Source: Oxalicibacterium faecigallinarum
GTDB lineage: Bacteria; Pseudomonadota; Gammaproteobacteria; Burkholderiales; Burkholderiaceae_D
Reading direction: 5' to 3'
DNA length: 64,000 nucleotides
NCBI RefSeq assembly: GCF_014635705.1
Contig: NZ_BMDI01000001.1
Span: 512,008-576,007, forward strand
The position numbers were made by a program, and so were the translations under genes. The first letter of the stretch is position 1; every line of letters begins with the position of its first letter. This document shows positions 47,435 through 57,582 of this stretch, one piece after another. The notes below the pieces were generated by a model that had not been told where the DNA came from, did not search any database, and saw only the letters and a list, made by a program, of their open reading frames with translations.

Positions 47435-49123
47435 ATGAAACAAGCAGCCGCCATGTTTTCACAATTGCGTCTTTCGCAAGGAAGAGGGCGGGGCAGCTTT
47501 TTCCAAACGGTAGCCTCCTTGATCTGGATTCCGCAGGCAGCGTTGCTGGCGTACTCCTTGCAAATGCTGGCAGATGGTCATGGCGTTCGTGCCGTTGTGA
47601 TGCCTGCGCTGGCGATTTTCGTGCTGGCTGTTGCACGTGCGGTGACCGACATGATCGGTTTGCGTCTTGTCTTCAAAAGTGCGCGCGCCAGGCTGGGTGC
47701 CTTGCGTGCAAACCTCGTGCAGTCGCTGGCAATGCGTTCACCGATTGATCCGCAAAGACCGGCTTCCGGCATGGCAGCCAGCGCCATGGCCGAGCAGACG
47801 GAAGCCGTCTTGCCGTACCTCGTTCGTTATCAGCCCGCACGTCTGCGCGCAACCGTCGTGCCATTGGTGATTTTTGCTGTCGTGTTTGCCGTGTCGTGGT
47901 TGGCGGGATTGATCCTGCTGGTTGCAGCACCGCTGATTCCGATCTTCATGGCACTGGTTGGATGGCGCGCCAAAGCTGCCAGCGATGCGCACATGGGCGA
48001 GATCGGCAACATGAACGCGTTTCTTCTCGATCGCCTGCGTGGACTGACGACGATTCGCGCGCTGGATGCCGTCGGCGCAACGGCGCAGCGATTGCACGAT
48101 ACCGCACAGGCATTGCGTCGTCGCACCATAACCGTGCTGCGCATTGCCTTTCTTTCTTCTGCTGTGCTGGAACTGTTTGCTGCGCTTGGTGTGGCGATGG
48201 TCGCGGTCTATGTCGGTTTTCACCTGCTGGGCCAACTGAATTTTGGGGCATGGAGCGACAAACTGACGCTGGGGCAAGGCTTGTTTGTCTTGTTGCTGGC
48301 GCCAGCGTTCTTTGAGCCTTTGCGTGAACTGTCCGCTGTCTGGCATGACCGTGCTGCCGGCGAAGCAGCACTCGATCAGATCGAACAATTGATGCAAGAG
48401 GGCATGCACATGCCTGAAAACGGTCTGCGCATGGTGGACGCCGTGACGCCTGCCAGAGCAGTCAAGACACCCCCGTCAATCACGATTCGCAACCTGCATT
48501 TTGCCTATCCCGATGGCGTACAAGTGTTCAACGGATTGCATGCGCATGTACGCGCGGGCGAACATGTTGCGCTCGTCGCACCAAGTGGTGCGGGTAAATC
48601 CACCTTGCAAGCATTGATTGCGGGCATGGCCATCGCGCAGCATGGCGACATTCTTGTCGATGGTGTACCGCTGCAGGCGGATACGGTCAGTGCCTTGCGC
48701 GCGCGCATGGCATGGATTGGTCAGAAGCCGCACGTCTTTGCCGGATCGGTCCGCAGCAATATCGCTTTAGGGCGGAAAGAGATTGGCAAGGACGATGTCG
48801 AGCTGGCCTTGCATCTGGCCGCCCTGCATAAGGTGCCACAGGCACAGCCTGGCGTCATGCTGGGAGAAATGGGAGGCGGGCTCTCCGGCGGTGAGGCGGT
48901 GCGTCTGGCACTTGCACGTGCGGCTGCCAATCCCCATGCCGACATTCTGCTGGTCGATGAACCAACCGCACATCTGGATCGCGAGACGTCCGAACAAGTG
49001 ATGCGTGCCTTGTTGCGACTGGCAAAAGACAAAACCATGCTGGTTGCAACGCACGACCCTGCATTGATCGAGCAACTGGATCGATCCATTGTGCTTGGTG
49101 AGGAAGTCAGGGTGCGTGCATGA
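47435..49123 (+). CDS. cydD: Cysteine/glutathione ABC exporter subunit CydD
   Basis: CydD pairs with CydC as an ABC transporter needed to mature cytochrome bd; it exports thiols (cysteine, glutathione) to the periplasm and binds haem. The 562-residue product has six membrane helices (about 20-310) and a nucleotide-binding domain with Walker A APSGAGKST, signature LSGGE and Walker B ILLVDEP followed by a switch His (VATHDP). It is the first gene of cydDCABX, with an FNR-like site upstream. The stop overlaps the cydC start by 4 nt. There is no clear ribosome binding site; an in-frame ATG at 47453 is possible. Confidence 0.95.
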   Translation: MKQAAAMFSQLRLSQGRGRGSFFQTVASLIWIPQAALLAYSLQMLADGHGVRAVVMPALAIFVLAVARAVTDMIGLRLVFKSARARLGALRANLVQSLAMRSPIDPQRPASGMAASAMAEQTEAVLPYLVRYQPARLRATVVPLVIFAVVFAVSWLAGLILLVAAPLIPIFMALVGWRAKAASDAHMGEIGNMNAFLLDRLRGLTTIRALDAVGATAQRLHDTAQALRRRTITVLRIAFLSSAVLELFAALGVAMVAVYVGFHLLGQLNFGAWSDKLTLGQGLFVLLLAPAFFEPLRELSAVWHDRAAGEAALDQIEQLMQEGMHMPENGLRMVDAVTPARAVKTPPSITIRNLHFAYPDGVQVFNGLHAHVRAGEHVALVAPSGAGKSTLQALIAGMAIAQHGDILVDGVPLQADTVSALRARMAWIGQKPHVFAGSVRSNIALGRKEIGKDDVELALHLAALHKVPQAQPGVMLGEMGGGLSGGEAVRLALARAAANPHADILLVDEPTAHLDRETSEQVMRALLRLAKDKTMLVATHDPALIEQLDRSIVLGEEVRVRA

Positions 49124-50859
49124 ATATCAATACGGGTACCCTCGGCTGGATACGTACCTTGCAGGAGCTTCGCGCCGTTCTTCATCTGTTTGCAACCGAA
49201 CATCGCAAACAGGCATGGCTCGGTGCCGGCGTTGCCGCGCTGACAGTTTTGTCCGGCATGGCATTGCTTGGCCTGTCCGGCTGGTTCATTACCGCGACTG
49301 CGATTGCCGGCTTGAATGTCGCGCTCGCTTTCGCATTTGACGTCTTCATGCCGTCTGCCGGTATCCGTTTGCTGGCCATGGGACGCACCGGCTTGCGTTA
49401 TGCCGAGCGTCTGGTCACGCATGATACGACCTTGAGCGTACTTGCCAGACTGCGTGTGCGTCTGTTTCGCGGCTGGGCGCAGCCACAGGCTGCCAGACGG
49501 TTACTGGCACGTCCTGCTCAAATTCTGTTTCGACTGACGACCGACATCGATGCGCTTGATTCCGTTTATCTGCGGATCATGGTGCCGATGCTTTCGGCGA
49601 TGGTTGCTGCGGTCGTTACCGGTATTGCCCTTGCCTTTATTCAGCCCTGGCTGGGTCTTGCGATCACGGTCTGGTTGCTGGTGAGCGGATTGGGTATCGC
49701 GGTGGTCGTTGCATGGCGAGCACGTCATATTGCGCGTTTGCGCTATCACGCGCTGGAAGCATTGCGCGCGCGCAGCATCGATCTGGTTTCTGGTCAGGGC
49801 GAATTGCTCATGCATGGCCAGTTGCAGATGCAATGCGAGAAGTTGCGGGCTGCCGATGCACGTATCGCGGAAGCCGACGATGCACTCAATCATCTGGAAT
49901 CGCTATCCGGCATGGCATACGTGATTGCGGGCGCAGCCATGCTGTGTGGCACCTTGCTGACTGTCGCTGCCTTGGTAGAGCAAGGCAATATCGATACGCC
50001 GGTCGCCGCCTTGGCCTTGCTGCTCGTGCTTACGGCGACCGAGCCCTTTGCGGCCTTGCGTCGTGGCTCGCTGGAATGGGGCCGTACCTTGTTGGCAGCA
50101 AAGCGTCTGGCGAACCGGATCGATCAGCCATTGGATCAACTGCTTGCTCTGCCACCATCGGACAGCAGACTGGCGATTGATTTGCGTGAAGTGGATGTCC
50201 ATCCGGACGACAGCGAGGGCGTGCATCGTCCTTATCTTCAACATCTTTCCTTATCCATCCAGATTGGTGAACGTGTCGCCCTGATCGGCCATAGCGGTGC
50301 CGGCAAATCGACGTTGATGGCATTGATCGCAGGCGAGTTATCTGCACTGCGCGGGCAGCGTGCCGTCGTGCCACACACCATGCTGAATCAGCGAACCGAA
50401 TTGTTTCAGGACAGCGTGCGGGACAACCTCTTGCTGGCCGATCCACACGCAGACGATCCCTTGCTCTGGCGCGTGCTTGCCGTAGCGGGACTGGCAGAAA
50501 CCGTGGCAGCCATGCCGCAAGGACTGCATAGCCGACTGGGTGAGGGCGGTTTCGGCTTGTCCGGTGGGCAGGCACGTCGTCTGGCGCTGGCACGCGTGCT
50601 GTTGCGCGATGTGCCGCTGTGGTTACTGGATGAACCGACAGAAGGGCTGGATCAACGCACTGCGAAGGATGTGCTGACGCGATTGCAGCAGGCACTGGCA
50701 GAGAACAAATCGCGAACCATCTTGATGGCGACACATGTCCGTCGCGAGGCCGAACTGGCTGATCGCATTGTGCGTATGCATCGTGGTGTGATCGTGGCCG
50801 ATGTACGGCGCGGTGATCCCTTGTTTGATGCCTTGCTGGCGTCGCTGCGCAGTGATTGA
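49120..50859 (+). CDS. cydC: Cysteine/glutathione ABC exporter subunit CydC
   Basis: CydC, 579 residues, is the second half-transporter. The membrane domain (about 15-320) contains GMALLGLSGWFITATAIAGLN and PSAGIRLLAMGRTGLRYAERLVTHD, stretches typical of CydC. The nucleotide-binding domain has Walker A GHSGAGKST, signature LSGGQ and Walker B LWLLDEP. The start overlaps cydD (ATGA), so the two subunits are made together. cydA starts 76 nt after the stop. Confidence 0.95.
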   Translation: MNINTGTLGWIRTLQELRAVLHLFATEHRKQAWLGAGVAALTVLSGMALLGLSGWFITATAIAGLNVALAFAFDVFMPSAGIRLLAMGRTGLRYAERLVTHDTTLSVLARLRVRLFRGWAQPQAARRLLARPAQILFRLTTDIDALDSVYLRIMVPMLSAMVAAVVTGIALAFIQPWLGLAITVWLLVSGLGIAVVVAWRARHIARLRYHALEALRARSIDLVSGQGELLMHGQLQMQCEKLRAADARIAEADDALNHLESLSGMAYVIAGAAMLCGTLLTVAALVEQGNIDTPVAALALLLVLTATEPFAALRRGSLEWGRTLLAAKRLANRIDQPLDQLLALPPSDSRLAIDLREVDVHPDDSEGVHRPYLQHLSLSIQIGERVALIGHSGAGKSTLMALIAGELSALRGQRAVVPHTMLNQRTELFQDSVRDNLLLADPHADDPLLWRVLAVAGLAETVAAMPQGLHSRLGEGGFGLSGGQARRLALARVLLRDVPLWLLDEPTEGLDQRTAKDVLTRLQQALAENKSRTILMATHVRREAELADRIVRMHRGVIVADVRRGDPLFDALLASLRSD

Positions 50860-50935
50860 CGCATCAAAGATGCGGATTGAAATGATTTGTTTTGAGTTGT
50901 ACGGGTTTTAGGGAAGGTTTTTAAAAGAGGACGTT

Positions 50936-52537
50936 ATGGATCTCGATATTGTTTCACTCTCGCGATTACAGTTTGCCGCGACGGCGCTGTATCACTTTCT
51001 GTTTGTACCATTGACCATCGGTTTGTCGATCCTGCTGGCGATCATGGAAACCGTGTATGTCATGACGGGCCGTGTGATCTGGCGCGACATGACCAAGTTC
51101 TGGGGCACGCTGTTCGGCATCAACTTCGCCATGGGTGTGGCGACCGGCATCGTGATGGAATTCCAGTTCGGCATGAACTGGAGCTACTACAGCCATTACG
51201 TCGGTGACGTCTTCGGTGCGCCGCTGGCAATCGAAGGCTTAATGGCTTTCTTCCTCGAGGCAACCTTTGTCGGTCTGTTCTTCTTCGGTTGGGACAAGCT
51301 GTCCAAGGTCGGCCATCTGATCACGACCTGGGCGGTGGCACTGGGCTCGAATCTGTCTGCACTGTGGATTCTGATTGCCAACGGCTGGATGCAGAATCCG
51401 GTCGGTGCCGCGCTCAATCCCGACACCATGCGCATGGAAGTAACCAACTTCTTTGATGTGCTGACCAATCCGGTGGCACAAGCCAAGTTCGTGCACACGG
51501 TATCGGCAGGTTATGTAACGGCAGCGATTTTCGTGCTGGGCGTGTCGGCCTGGTATGTGCTCAAAGGTCGTCACTTGGACATCGCCAAGCGTTCGATGAC
51601 GGTGGCCGCTTCCTTCGGTCTGGCTGCGGCCCTGTCGGTTGTCGTGCTGGGCGACGAAAGCGGTTATCTGTCGACCGAACATCAGCGGATGAAACTGGCC
51701 GCGATCGAAGGCATGTGGGACACGCAGGATGCGCCTGCTGCGTTCACGCTGATCGGTTTCCCCGATCAGGAAGCGCGCGAGAATCACTACGCGATTCACA
51801 TTCCCTTCGTCATGGGTCTGATCGGTACGCGTTCGCTCAATACCTCCATCCCCGGCATCATCGAGCTGGTCGAGCGTGCCGAAGGCCGGATCAGCAATGG
51901 TCTCAAAGCCTACGATGCGTTGCAGAAGATCCGTGAAAACGGCGGCATGAAGAACATCACGCATGAATTGCAGACACAGTTCGAGGAAAACGGCGGCGAT
52001 CTGGGCTATGCCTTGCTGCTGCGTCGTTACGTGGATGATCCGCGTCAGGCCACGCCTGAACAGATCAAGCAGGCAGCCTGGGATACCGTACCGCAGGTCT
52101 CGCCGCTGTTCTGGAGCTTCCGCATCATGGTCGCCATCGGCATCTTCATGATCCTGCTGACGGGTACCTTCTTCGTATTGTCGGCACGTCGTGCGCTGGA
52201 TCGCCATCGCTGGTTGCTGAAGGTTGCCGTATGGTCGATTCCACTGCCGTGGATTGCCGCTGAAGCAGGCTGGTTCGTTGCCGAATTCGGCCGTCAGCCT
52301 TGGGTGATCGAAGGTGTGCTGCCAACGGCGGTGGCGGTGTCGAATCTCGGCATCAAGACCTTGCTGATTTCGCTGGCCGGCTTTGTCGCGATCTATACCG
52401 TGCTGTTGATCGTCGAAATGAAGCTCATGCTCAAGGCGATCCGCAAGGGACCGCAGACCGAACATGATCCGAATGAAGGCGTCAATGTCCGCGCCAATCA
52501 ACCTTCCGCACCAACTGCTACCGTGGAGCTCGCATGA
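50936..52537 (+). CDS. cydA: Cytochrome bd ubiquinol oxidase subunit I
   Basis: CydA holds the quinol site and haems b558, b595 and d of the high-affinity terminal oxidase. The 533-residue product has about nine helices. Haem ligands by position are His20 (ALYHFLFVPLTIG), His187 (VHTVSAGYV) and Met398 (FRIMVAIG). The Q-loop is of the long (E. coli-like) type, spanning the stretch from GFPDQEARENHYAIHIP to RRYVDDPRQATPEQI. AGAGGA lies before the ATG. It is coupled to cydB by a 4-nt overlap. Confidence 0.97.
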   Translation: MDLDIVSLSRLQFAATALYHFLFVPLTIGLSILLAIMETVYVMTGRVIWRDMTKFWGTLFGINFAMGVATGIVMEFQFGMNWSYYSHYVGDVFGAPLAIEGLMAFFLEATFVGLFFFGWDKLSKVGHLITTWAVALGSNLSALWILIANGWMQNPVGAALNPDTMRMEVTNFFDVLTNPVAQAKFVHTVSAGYVTAAIFVLGVSAWYVLKGRHLDIAKRSMTVAASFGLAAALSVVVLGDESGYLSTEHQRMKLAAIEGMWDTQDAPAAFTLIGFPDQEARENHYAIHIPFVMGLIGTRSLNTSIPGIIELVERAEGRISNGLKAYDALQKIRENGGMKNITHELQTQFEENGGDLGYALLLRRYVDDPRQATPEQIKQAAWDTVPQVSPLFWSFRIMVAIGIFMILLTGTFFVLSARRALDRHRWLLKVAVWSIPLPWIAAEAGWFVAEFGRQPWVIEGVLPTAVAVSNLGIKTLLISLAGFVAIYTVLLIVEMKLMLKAIRKGPQTEHDPNEGVNVRANQPSAPTATVELA

Positions 52538-53688
52538 TTCTGCATACCTTAATTGACTACGACGTACTGCGTCTGATCTGGTGGCTGCTGTTGGGCGTGC
52601 TGCTGGTTGGCTTTGCCGTGACCGACGGCTTTGATCTCGGCACAGGAATCCTGCTGCCATTTGTCGGCAAGACCGACGTTGAGCGACGTGTCGTCATCAA
52701 CGCCGTCGGACCTGTGTGGGAAGGCAATCAGGTCTGGCTGATCCTCGGCGGCGGCGCGATTTTCGCCGCGTGGCCGCAGTTGTACGCGGTGTCATTTTCC
52801 GGTTTTTATCTGGCGATGTTTGCGATTCTGACGGCCTTGATCGTCCGTCCGGTCGCATTCAAGTTCCGCAGCAAGCGCGAAGATGCCGGCTGGCGTCGTG
52901 CATGGGATATGGCCCTGTTTTTCTCCGGTTTTGTTCCTGCATTGATTTTTGGTGTGGCGATGGGCAACGTGCTGCAAGGTGTGCCATTCCGTCTGGATGA
53001 CAGCATGCAGATTTTCTACGAGGGCAGTTTCTTCGGCCTCCTCAATCCGTTTGCCTTGCTGTGCGGTCTGGTTTCGGTTGCCATGCTGGTCATGCATGGT
53101 GCCGCCTGGTTGCAGCTGAAAACACAGGATGCGGTAGCGGATCGTGCGCGTCGTTTTGGCGGCATTGCAGCGCTGGCCACCGTGGTGTTGTATGCGGTTG
53201 CTGGTGTATTGCTGTGGCTGTATATCGATGGCTATCACATCAGCAGTGCCATCGATACGACGGGGCCGTCCAATCCCTTGCTGAAAGTGGCAGAAACACA
53301 GCCAGGGATCTGGTTTGCCAACTATCAGGCCCATCCGTGGACGATCGCCGCACCGGCCATCGGTTTGCTGGGTGCGCTGGGCGCATGGATTGGTTTGTGC
53401 AAACGTCGTGAGCTCTTTGCCTTGCTGAGCAGCACCCTGAGTATTGCAGGCATTGTGTTGAGCGTTGGCGCATCCATGTTCCCGTTCATCCTGCCCTCAT
53501 CGCTCGATCCTCGCGCCAGTCTGACAGTATGGGATTCGTCTTCCAGCCATTTGACGTTGTTCATCATGCTGGTCTGCACGGCGATCTTCATGCCGCTGAT
53601 TCTGATGTACACGAGCTGGGTCTATCACGTGCTGTGGGGCAAGGTGGATGAGCAGGCGATCCGTGACGACAGCGGTCACGCCTACTAA
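52534..53688 (+). CDS. cydB: Cytochrome bd ubiquinol oxidase subunit II
   Basis: CydB is the structural partner of CydA. The 384-residue product has about eight to nine helices; it contains the family segments TDGFDLGTGILLPF, VWEGNQVWLILGGGAIFAAWP, and SLDPRASLTVWDSSSSHLTL near the C-terminus. The start overlaps cydA by 4 nt. A 9-bp hairpin (53696-53718) separates it from cydX. Confidence 0.97.
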   Translation: MILHTLIDYDVLRLIWWLLLGVLLVGFAVTDGFDLGTGILLPFVGKTDVERRVVINAVGPVWEGNQVWLILGGGAIFAAWPQLYAVSFSGFYLAMFAILTALIVRPVAFKFRSKREDAGWRRAWDMALFFSGFVPALIFGVAMGNVLQGVPFRLDDSMQIFYEGSFFGLLNPFALLCGLVSVAMLVMHGAAWLQLKTQDAVADRARRFGGIAALATVVLYAVAGVLLWLYIDGYHISSAIDTTGPSNPLLKVAETQPGIWFANYQAHPWTIAAPAIGLLGALGAWIGLCKRRELFALLSSTLSIAGIVLSVGASMFPFILPSSLDPRASLTVWDSSSSHLTLFIMLVCTAIFMPLILMYTSWVYHVLWGKVDEQAIRDDSGHAY

Positions 53689-53695
53689 TTAATGA

Positions 53696-53718
53696 GGAGG
53701 CATCCTGGTGATGCCTCC
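53696..53718 (+). other. Hairpin between cydB and cydX
   Basis: GGAGGCATC (53696-53704) and GATGCCTCC (53710-53718) form a perfect 9-bp stem with loop CTGGT. No T run follows, so it is more likely an RNA-stability or attenuation element than a full terminator. Confidence 0.6.
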
Positions 53719-53738
53719 AGAACCGGAAAGGAAAACGT

Positions 53739-53861
53739 ATGTGGTATTTCGCCTGGATTCTCGGTCTGCCACTGGCAGCCGCTTTCGCTGTCCTCAATGC
53801 CATGTGGTATGAGTTGATGGACGATGAGGCGATCCGTCGTGAAAAGATGGATCGTGCCTGA
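53739..53861 (+). CDS. cydX: Small cytochrome bd subunit CydX
   Basis: This 40-residue single-helix protein starts MWYFAWILGLPLAAAFAVLN, which matches the conserved CydX (YbgT) start, and continues with WYE(L) and a charged tail. CydX stabilises the haems of the bd-I oxidase and is needed for full activity. AAGGAAAA at 53727-53735 is well placed. It sits directly downstream of cydB, the usual position. A hairpin terminator follows about 100 nt later. Confidence 0.93.
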   Translation: MWYFAWILGLPLAAAFAVLNAMWYELMDDEAIRREKMDRA

Positions 53862-53960
53862 TTGATCAGGGATGGCATGTATTGATTCATGTTGGTTGTA
53901 ACGGAAGGTAAATAGGGACATCCCCGCATTTCCTTCCGGACAGCAGCGGCGTAGAATCGG

Positions 53961-53986
53961 AAACGGTCGGCACGTGTCGGCCGTTT
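53961..53986 (+). terminator. Terminator after cydX
   Basis: AAACGGTCGG pairs with TCGGCCGTTT (two G-U pairs) around ACGTG-containing loop bases, followed by TTTTG. This is a moderate Rho-independent terminator for the cyd operon. Confidence 0.65.
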
Positions 53987-54057
53987 TGTCTTGCGCCGGG
54001 CGTTGTGACTCGTGCGCGTTTCTTAGGTGCTTCACTCCTGATCGGCACACCGCGCCA

Positions 54058-55701
54058 ATGCATAACGTCACTGTCGTTCTGATTCTGCTGCTTGCCGTGG
54101 TGGCAAGTGCTTTTTTCTCCCGGTTGTTGCCATTGAGTGTGCCGTTGCCACTGGTGCAGATTGCGGCAGGTGCCGGCCTGTCTTACGGCTTCGGCATGAC
54201 GGTGCCGCTGGATCCCGAATTTTTCTTCCTGTTTTTCATTCCGCCATTGCTGTTCCTCGATGGCTGGCGGATTCCCAAGAGTGCCTTTTTTCGTGATGCG
54301 CGGCCAATTGTCACGCTGGCGATCGGGCTGGTGCTCTTTACGGTGATCGGCGTCGGCTATTTTGTGCACTGGTTGATTCCGGCCGTGCCGCTGGCGGCGG
54401 CGTTTGCGCTGGCAGCCATTTTGTCGCCGACCGATCCGGTTGCCGTGTCGGCGATTGCGTCGCAAAGTCCGATTCCGTCACGGCTCATGCATATTCTGGA
54501 AGGGGAATCGTTGTTGAACGATGCCTCCGGTCTGGTCTGTTTTCACTTTGCCGTACTGGCGGTGATTACCGGTACGTTCTCCTTGCTGGATGCCGGTGTG
54601 GACTTTCTGCAGGCGGCCGGTGGTGGCGTAGTGGCCGGTGTCGCTGTGGCGTGGCTGATTGGTGTGCTCAATCGCTGGCTGGTTGTCGCCGCAGGTGAAG
54701 ATCCGGGCACGCAGATTCTGATTAGTCTGCTGGTGCCGTTTGCCGCGTATATGGCGGCCGAGCATATTGGCGGCTCGGGCATTCTGGCTGCGGCGACTGC
54801 GGGTATCACCATGCATTACACCGATCTGGTTGGTCGACGGCTGGCAGCGACACGCATGCAGCGCCGTGCCGTATGGGACACGATCCAGATGGCCTTGAAT
54901 GGGGTGATTTTCGTGATTCTGGGTGCTCAGTTGCGCAGTACCCTGGAAGGATTGCCGCAGGTGGCGGCCGAGCTTGGGTTGGAAAGCGCCTGGTGGCTTG
55001 CATGGTATGTGCTGGCAATCACCGTGGTGCTGTCGGTACTGCGTTTTCTGTGGGTGTGGAGCTCGCTGAAGTTCACCCTGTTTCGCAAGAAGGATAAAGA
55101 CAGTGCAACCGAGAAAAAGCCGTCGATCCTGCTGATGCTGGTGACGGCATTTGCCGGCGTGCGCGGTGCGCTGACGCTGGCAGGCATTCTGACCCTTCCA
55201 TACCTGTTACCGGATGGCGGTGCCTTTCCGGCACGTGATCTTCTTATCTTTCTGGCAAAGGGCGTGATTATGTTGTCTTTGCTGACCGCCAGTATTGCCT
55301 TGCCATTACTCACACGTGATCTGGATTTGCGGCCGGAACCGGCCATGGGTGCCGGTGAAGGGGAAGCGCGCGCGGCAGCGGCTGAGGCTGCAATGATCCG
55401 TTTGCGGCAAATCAACGAAGAGGTTTCCGGCAGCGATGATGCCGGCGCCGAGGCGGTTGCGCGGGTGATGGAACTGTATCAGCGTCGCCTGGACTACGGG
55501 ATTCGCGAAGGGGAAGAGGCGCAACGTTTGCGCCGTCTGGCCGAATCCGAACGCAGCTTCCGCCTGGAAGCCATTCGGGCAGAGCGTGAGCAATTGTTCC
55601 AGATGTGGCTGGCCGACAAGCTGGACGATCAGGTGCATCAAAGTCTGTTGCGCGAGCTCGATTTGATTGAAAATGCGCTGAGTCGCGAGCGCGGCCATTG
55701 A
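54058..55701 (+). CDS. CPA1-family Na+/H+ antiporter
   Basis: The 547-residue inner-membrane protein is of the NhaP/YjcE type. About twelve helices (residues 1-430) include the ion-binding segment ILSPTDPVAVSAI with the conserved Asp, and GESLLNDASGLVCF. AFAGVRGALTLAGIL is a further family motif. A cytoplasmic C-terminal domain of about 110 residues is Ala/Glu/Arg-rich and helical. ATG 54058 gives the first membrane helix at once; an in-frame start at 53974 would add 28 residues overlapping the cyd terminator. The exchanged cation (Na+, K+ or Li+) cannot be told. Confidence 0.9.
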   Translation: MHNVTVVLILLLAVVASAFFSRLLPLSVPLPLVQIAAGAGLSYGFGMTVPLDPEFFFLFFIPPLLFLDGWRIPKSAFFRDARPIVTLAIGLVLFTVIGVGYFVHWLIPAVPLAAAFALAAILSPTDPVAVSAIASQSPIPSRLMHILEGESLLNDASGLVCFHFAVLAVITGTFSLLDAGVDFLQAAGGGVVAGVAVAWLIGVLNRWLVVAAGEDPGTQILISLLVPFAAYMAAEHIGGSGILAAATAGITMHYTDLVGRRLAATRMQRRAVWDTIQMALNGVIFVILGAQLRSTLEGLPQVAAELGLESAWWLAWYVLAITVVLSVLRFLWVWSSLKFTLFRKKDKDSATEKKPSILLMLVTAFAGVRGALTLAGILTLPYLLPDGGAFPARDLLIFLAKGVIMLSLLTASIALPLLTRDLDLRPEPAMGAGEGEARAAAAEAAMIRLRQINEEVSGSDDAGAEAVARVMELYQRRLDYGIREGEEAQRLRRLAESERSFRLEAIRAEREQLFQMWLADKLDDQVHQSLLRELDLIENALSRERGH

Positions 55702-55737
55702 CTGACACGTCGGTAGGTAAGAGCGGGGCGGCTGATT

Positions 55738-55807
55738 TATAATAGCGGCCCGCAAACGCGCATCGGTTCGGATGCTTGCGCGTAATCCTTCCGGCACATC
55801 CTGCCGG
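55738..55807 (+). promoter_or_regulatory. queE promoter element and structured leader
   Basis: A perfect -10 TATAAT at 55738-55743 lacks a good -35. Two hairpins follow. The first is CGCAA+GCATC / GATGC+TTGCG (55751-55780), which could also pair as ACGCGC / GCGCGT. The second is CCGGCA / TGCCGG (55791-55807). No T run is present. No known riboswitch class was recognised. Confidence 0.45.
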
Positions 55808-55829
55808 CCTCACTTGATCGGCGACCATT

Positions 55830-56465
55830 TTGACTTACAGCGTAAAAGAGATGTTTTACACGCTCCAGGGAGAAGGTGCGCACGCCGGTCGCCCCGCCGT
55901 GTTTTGCCGTTTTGCCGGCTGTAACCTGTGGACGGGGCGTGAAAGCGATCGGGCCAATGCAATTTGCCAGTTCTGCGATACCGATTTTGTCGGTACGGAT
56001 GGCGAGGGCGGCGGCAAGTTTGCCGATGCGGTGCAACTGGCAGCAACCATCAATGCCTTGTGGCCGACTACGTACACGGCAAGCAAGTATGTCGTCTTCA
56101 CCGGTGGCGAACCCTTGTTGCAGCTCGATGCGTCATTGATCGATGCCATGCATGCGGCCGGTTTTGCCATTGCGATTGAGACCAACGGTACCTTGCCTGT
56201 GCCGTCAGGCGTGGATTGGGTCTGTGTCAGTCCCAAGATGGGATCGGAACTGGTCGTGAAAAAGGGCAGTGAAATCAAGGTCGTGATTCCGCAGAATCAG
56301 CAGTCACTGGCTGCTTACGAGAATCTGGATTTTGAGCACTTTTTCGTGCAACCCATGGATGGCCCACTGGCCGAACAGAATACCCGGATGGCGATCGATG
56401 TCTGCAAGCGCAATCCAAAATGGAAACTGAGTTTGCAGACGCATAAACTTTTACAGATACCCTGA
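55830..56465 (+). CDS. queE: 7-carboxy-7-deazaguanine synthase
   Basis: QueE is a radical-SAM enzyme that converts 6-carboxytetrahydropterin to 7-carboxy-7-deazaguanine in queuosine synthesis. The 211-residue product has the unusual cluster motif CX14CX2C (Cys31, Cys46, Cys49) of the Burkholderia-type QueE instead of CX3CX2C. It also has the start YSVKEMFYTLQGEGAHAGRPAVF and the SAM-binding VVFTGGEPLLQ. The start codon is TTG at 55830; no ATG gives the family N-terminus. It is followed 2 nt later by queD, the preceding step in the pathway. Confidence 0.95.
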   Translation: MTYSVKEMFYTLQGEGAHAGRPAVFCRFAGCNLWTGRESDRANAICQFCDTDFVGTDGEGGGKFADAVQLAATINALWPTTYTASKYVVFTGGEPLLQLDASLIDAMHAAGFAIAIETNGTLPVPSGVDWVCVSPKMGSELVVKKGSEIKVVIPQNQQSLAAYENLDFEHFFVQPMDGPLAEQNTRMAIDVCKRNPKWKLSLQTHKLLQIP

Positions 56466-56467
56466 TC

Positions 56468-57443
<976 letters not shown>

Positions 57444-57582
57444 ATGTGGTACTGACGCAGGCGCGTGCGTCACGCATCTCGATTTTCATGCACGGCGATG
57501 GTATCTTGTGATTGCAACGGGTCGCGCTGTCACGCAGTCTTTCCTATCCGGTCCGTCTGCATCAATTTGAGAAAGACCTGCT

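Noticed and set aside
50856-50867. TTGACGCATCAA as an FNR site before cydA
   Set aside because: TTGA and TCAA are only 4 nt apart; the FNR consensus needs 6, and it overlaps the cydC stop codon.
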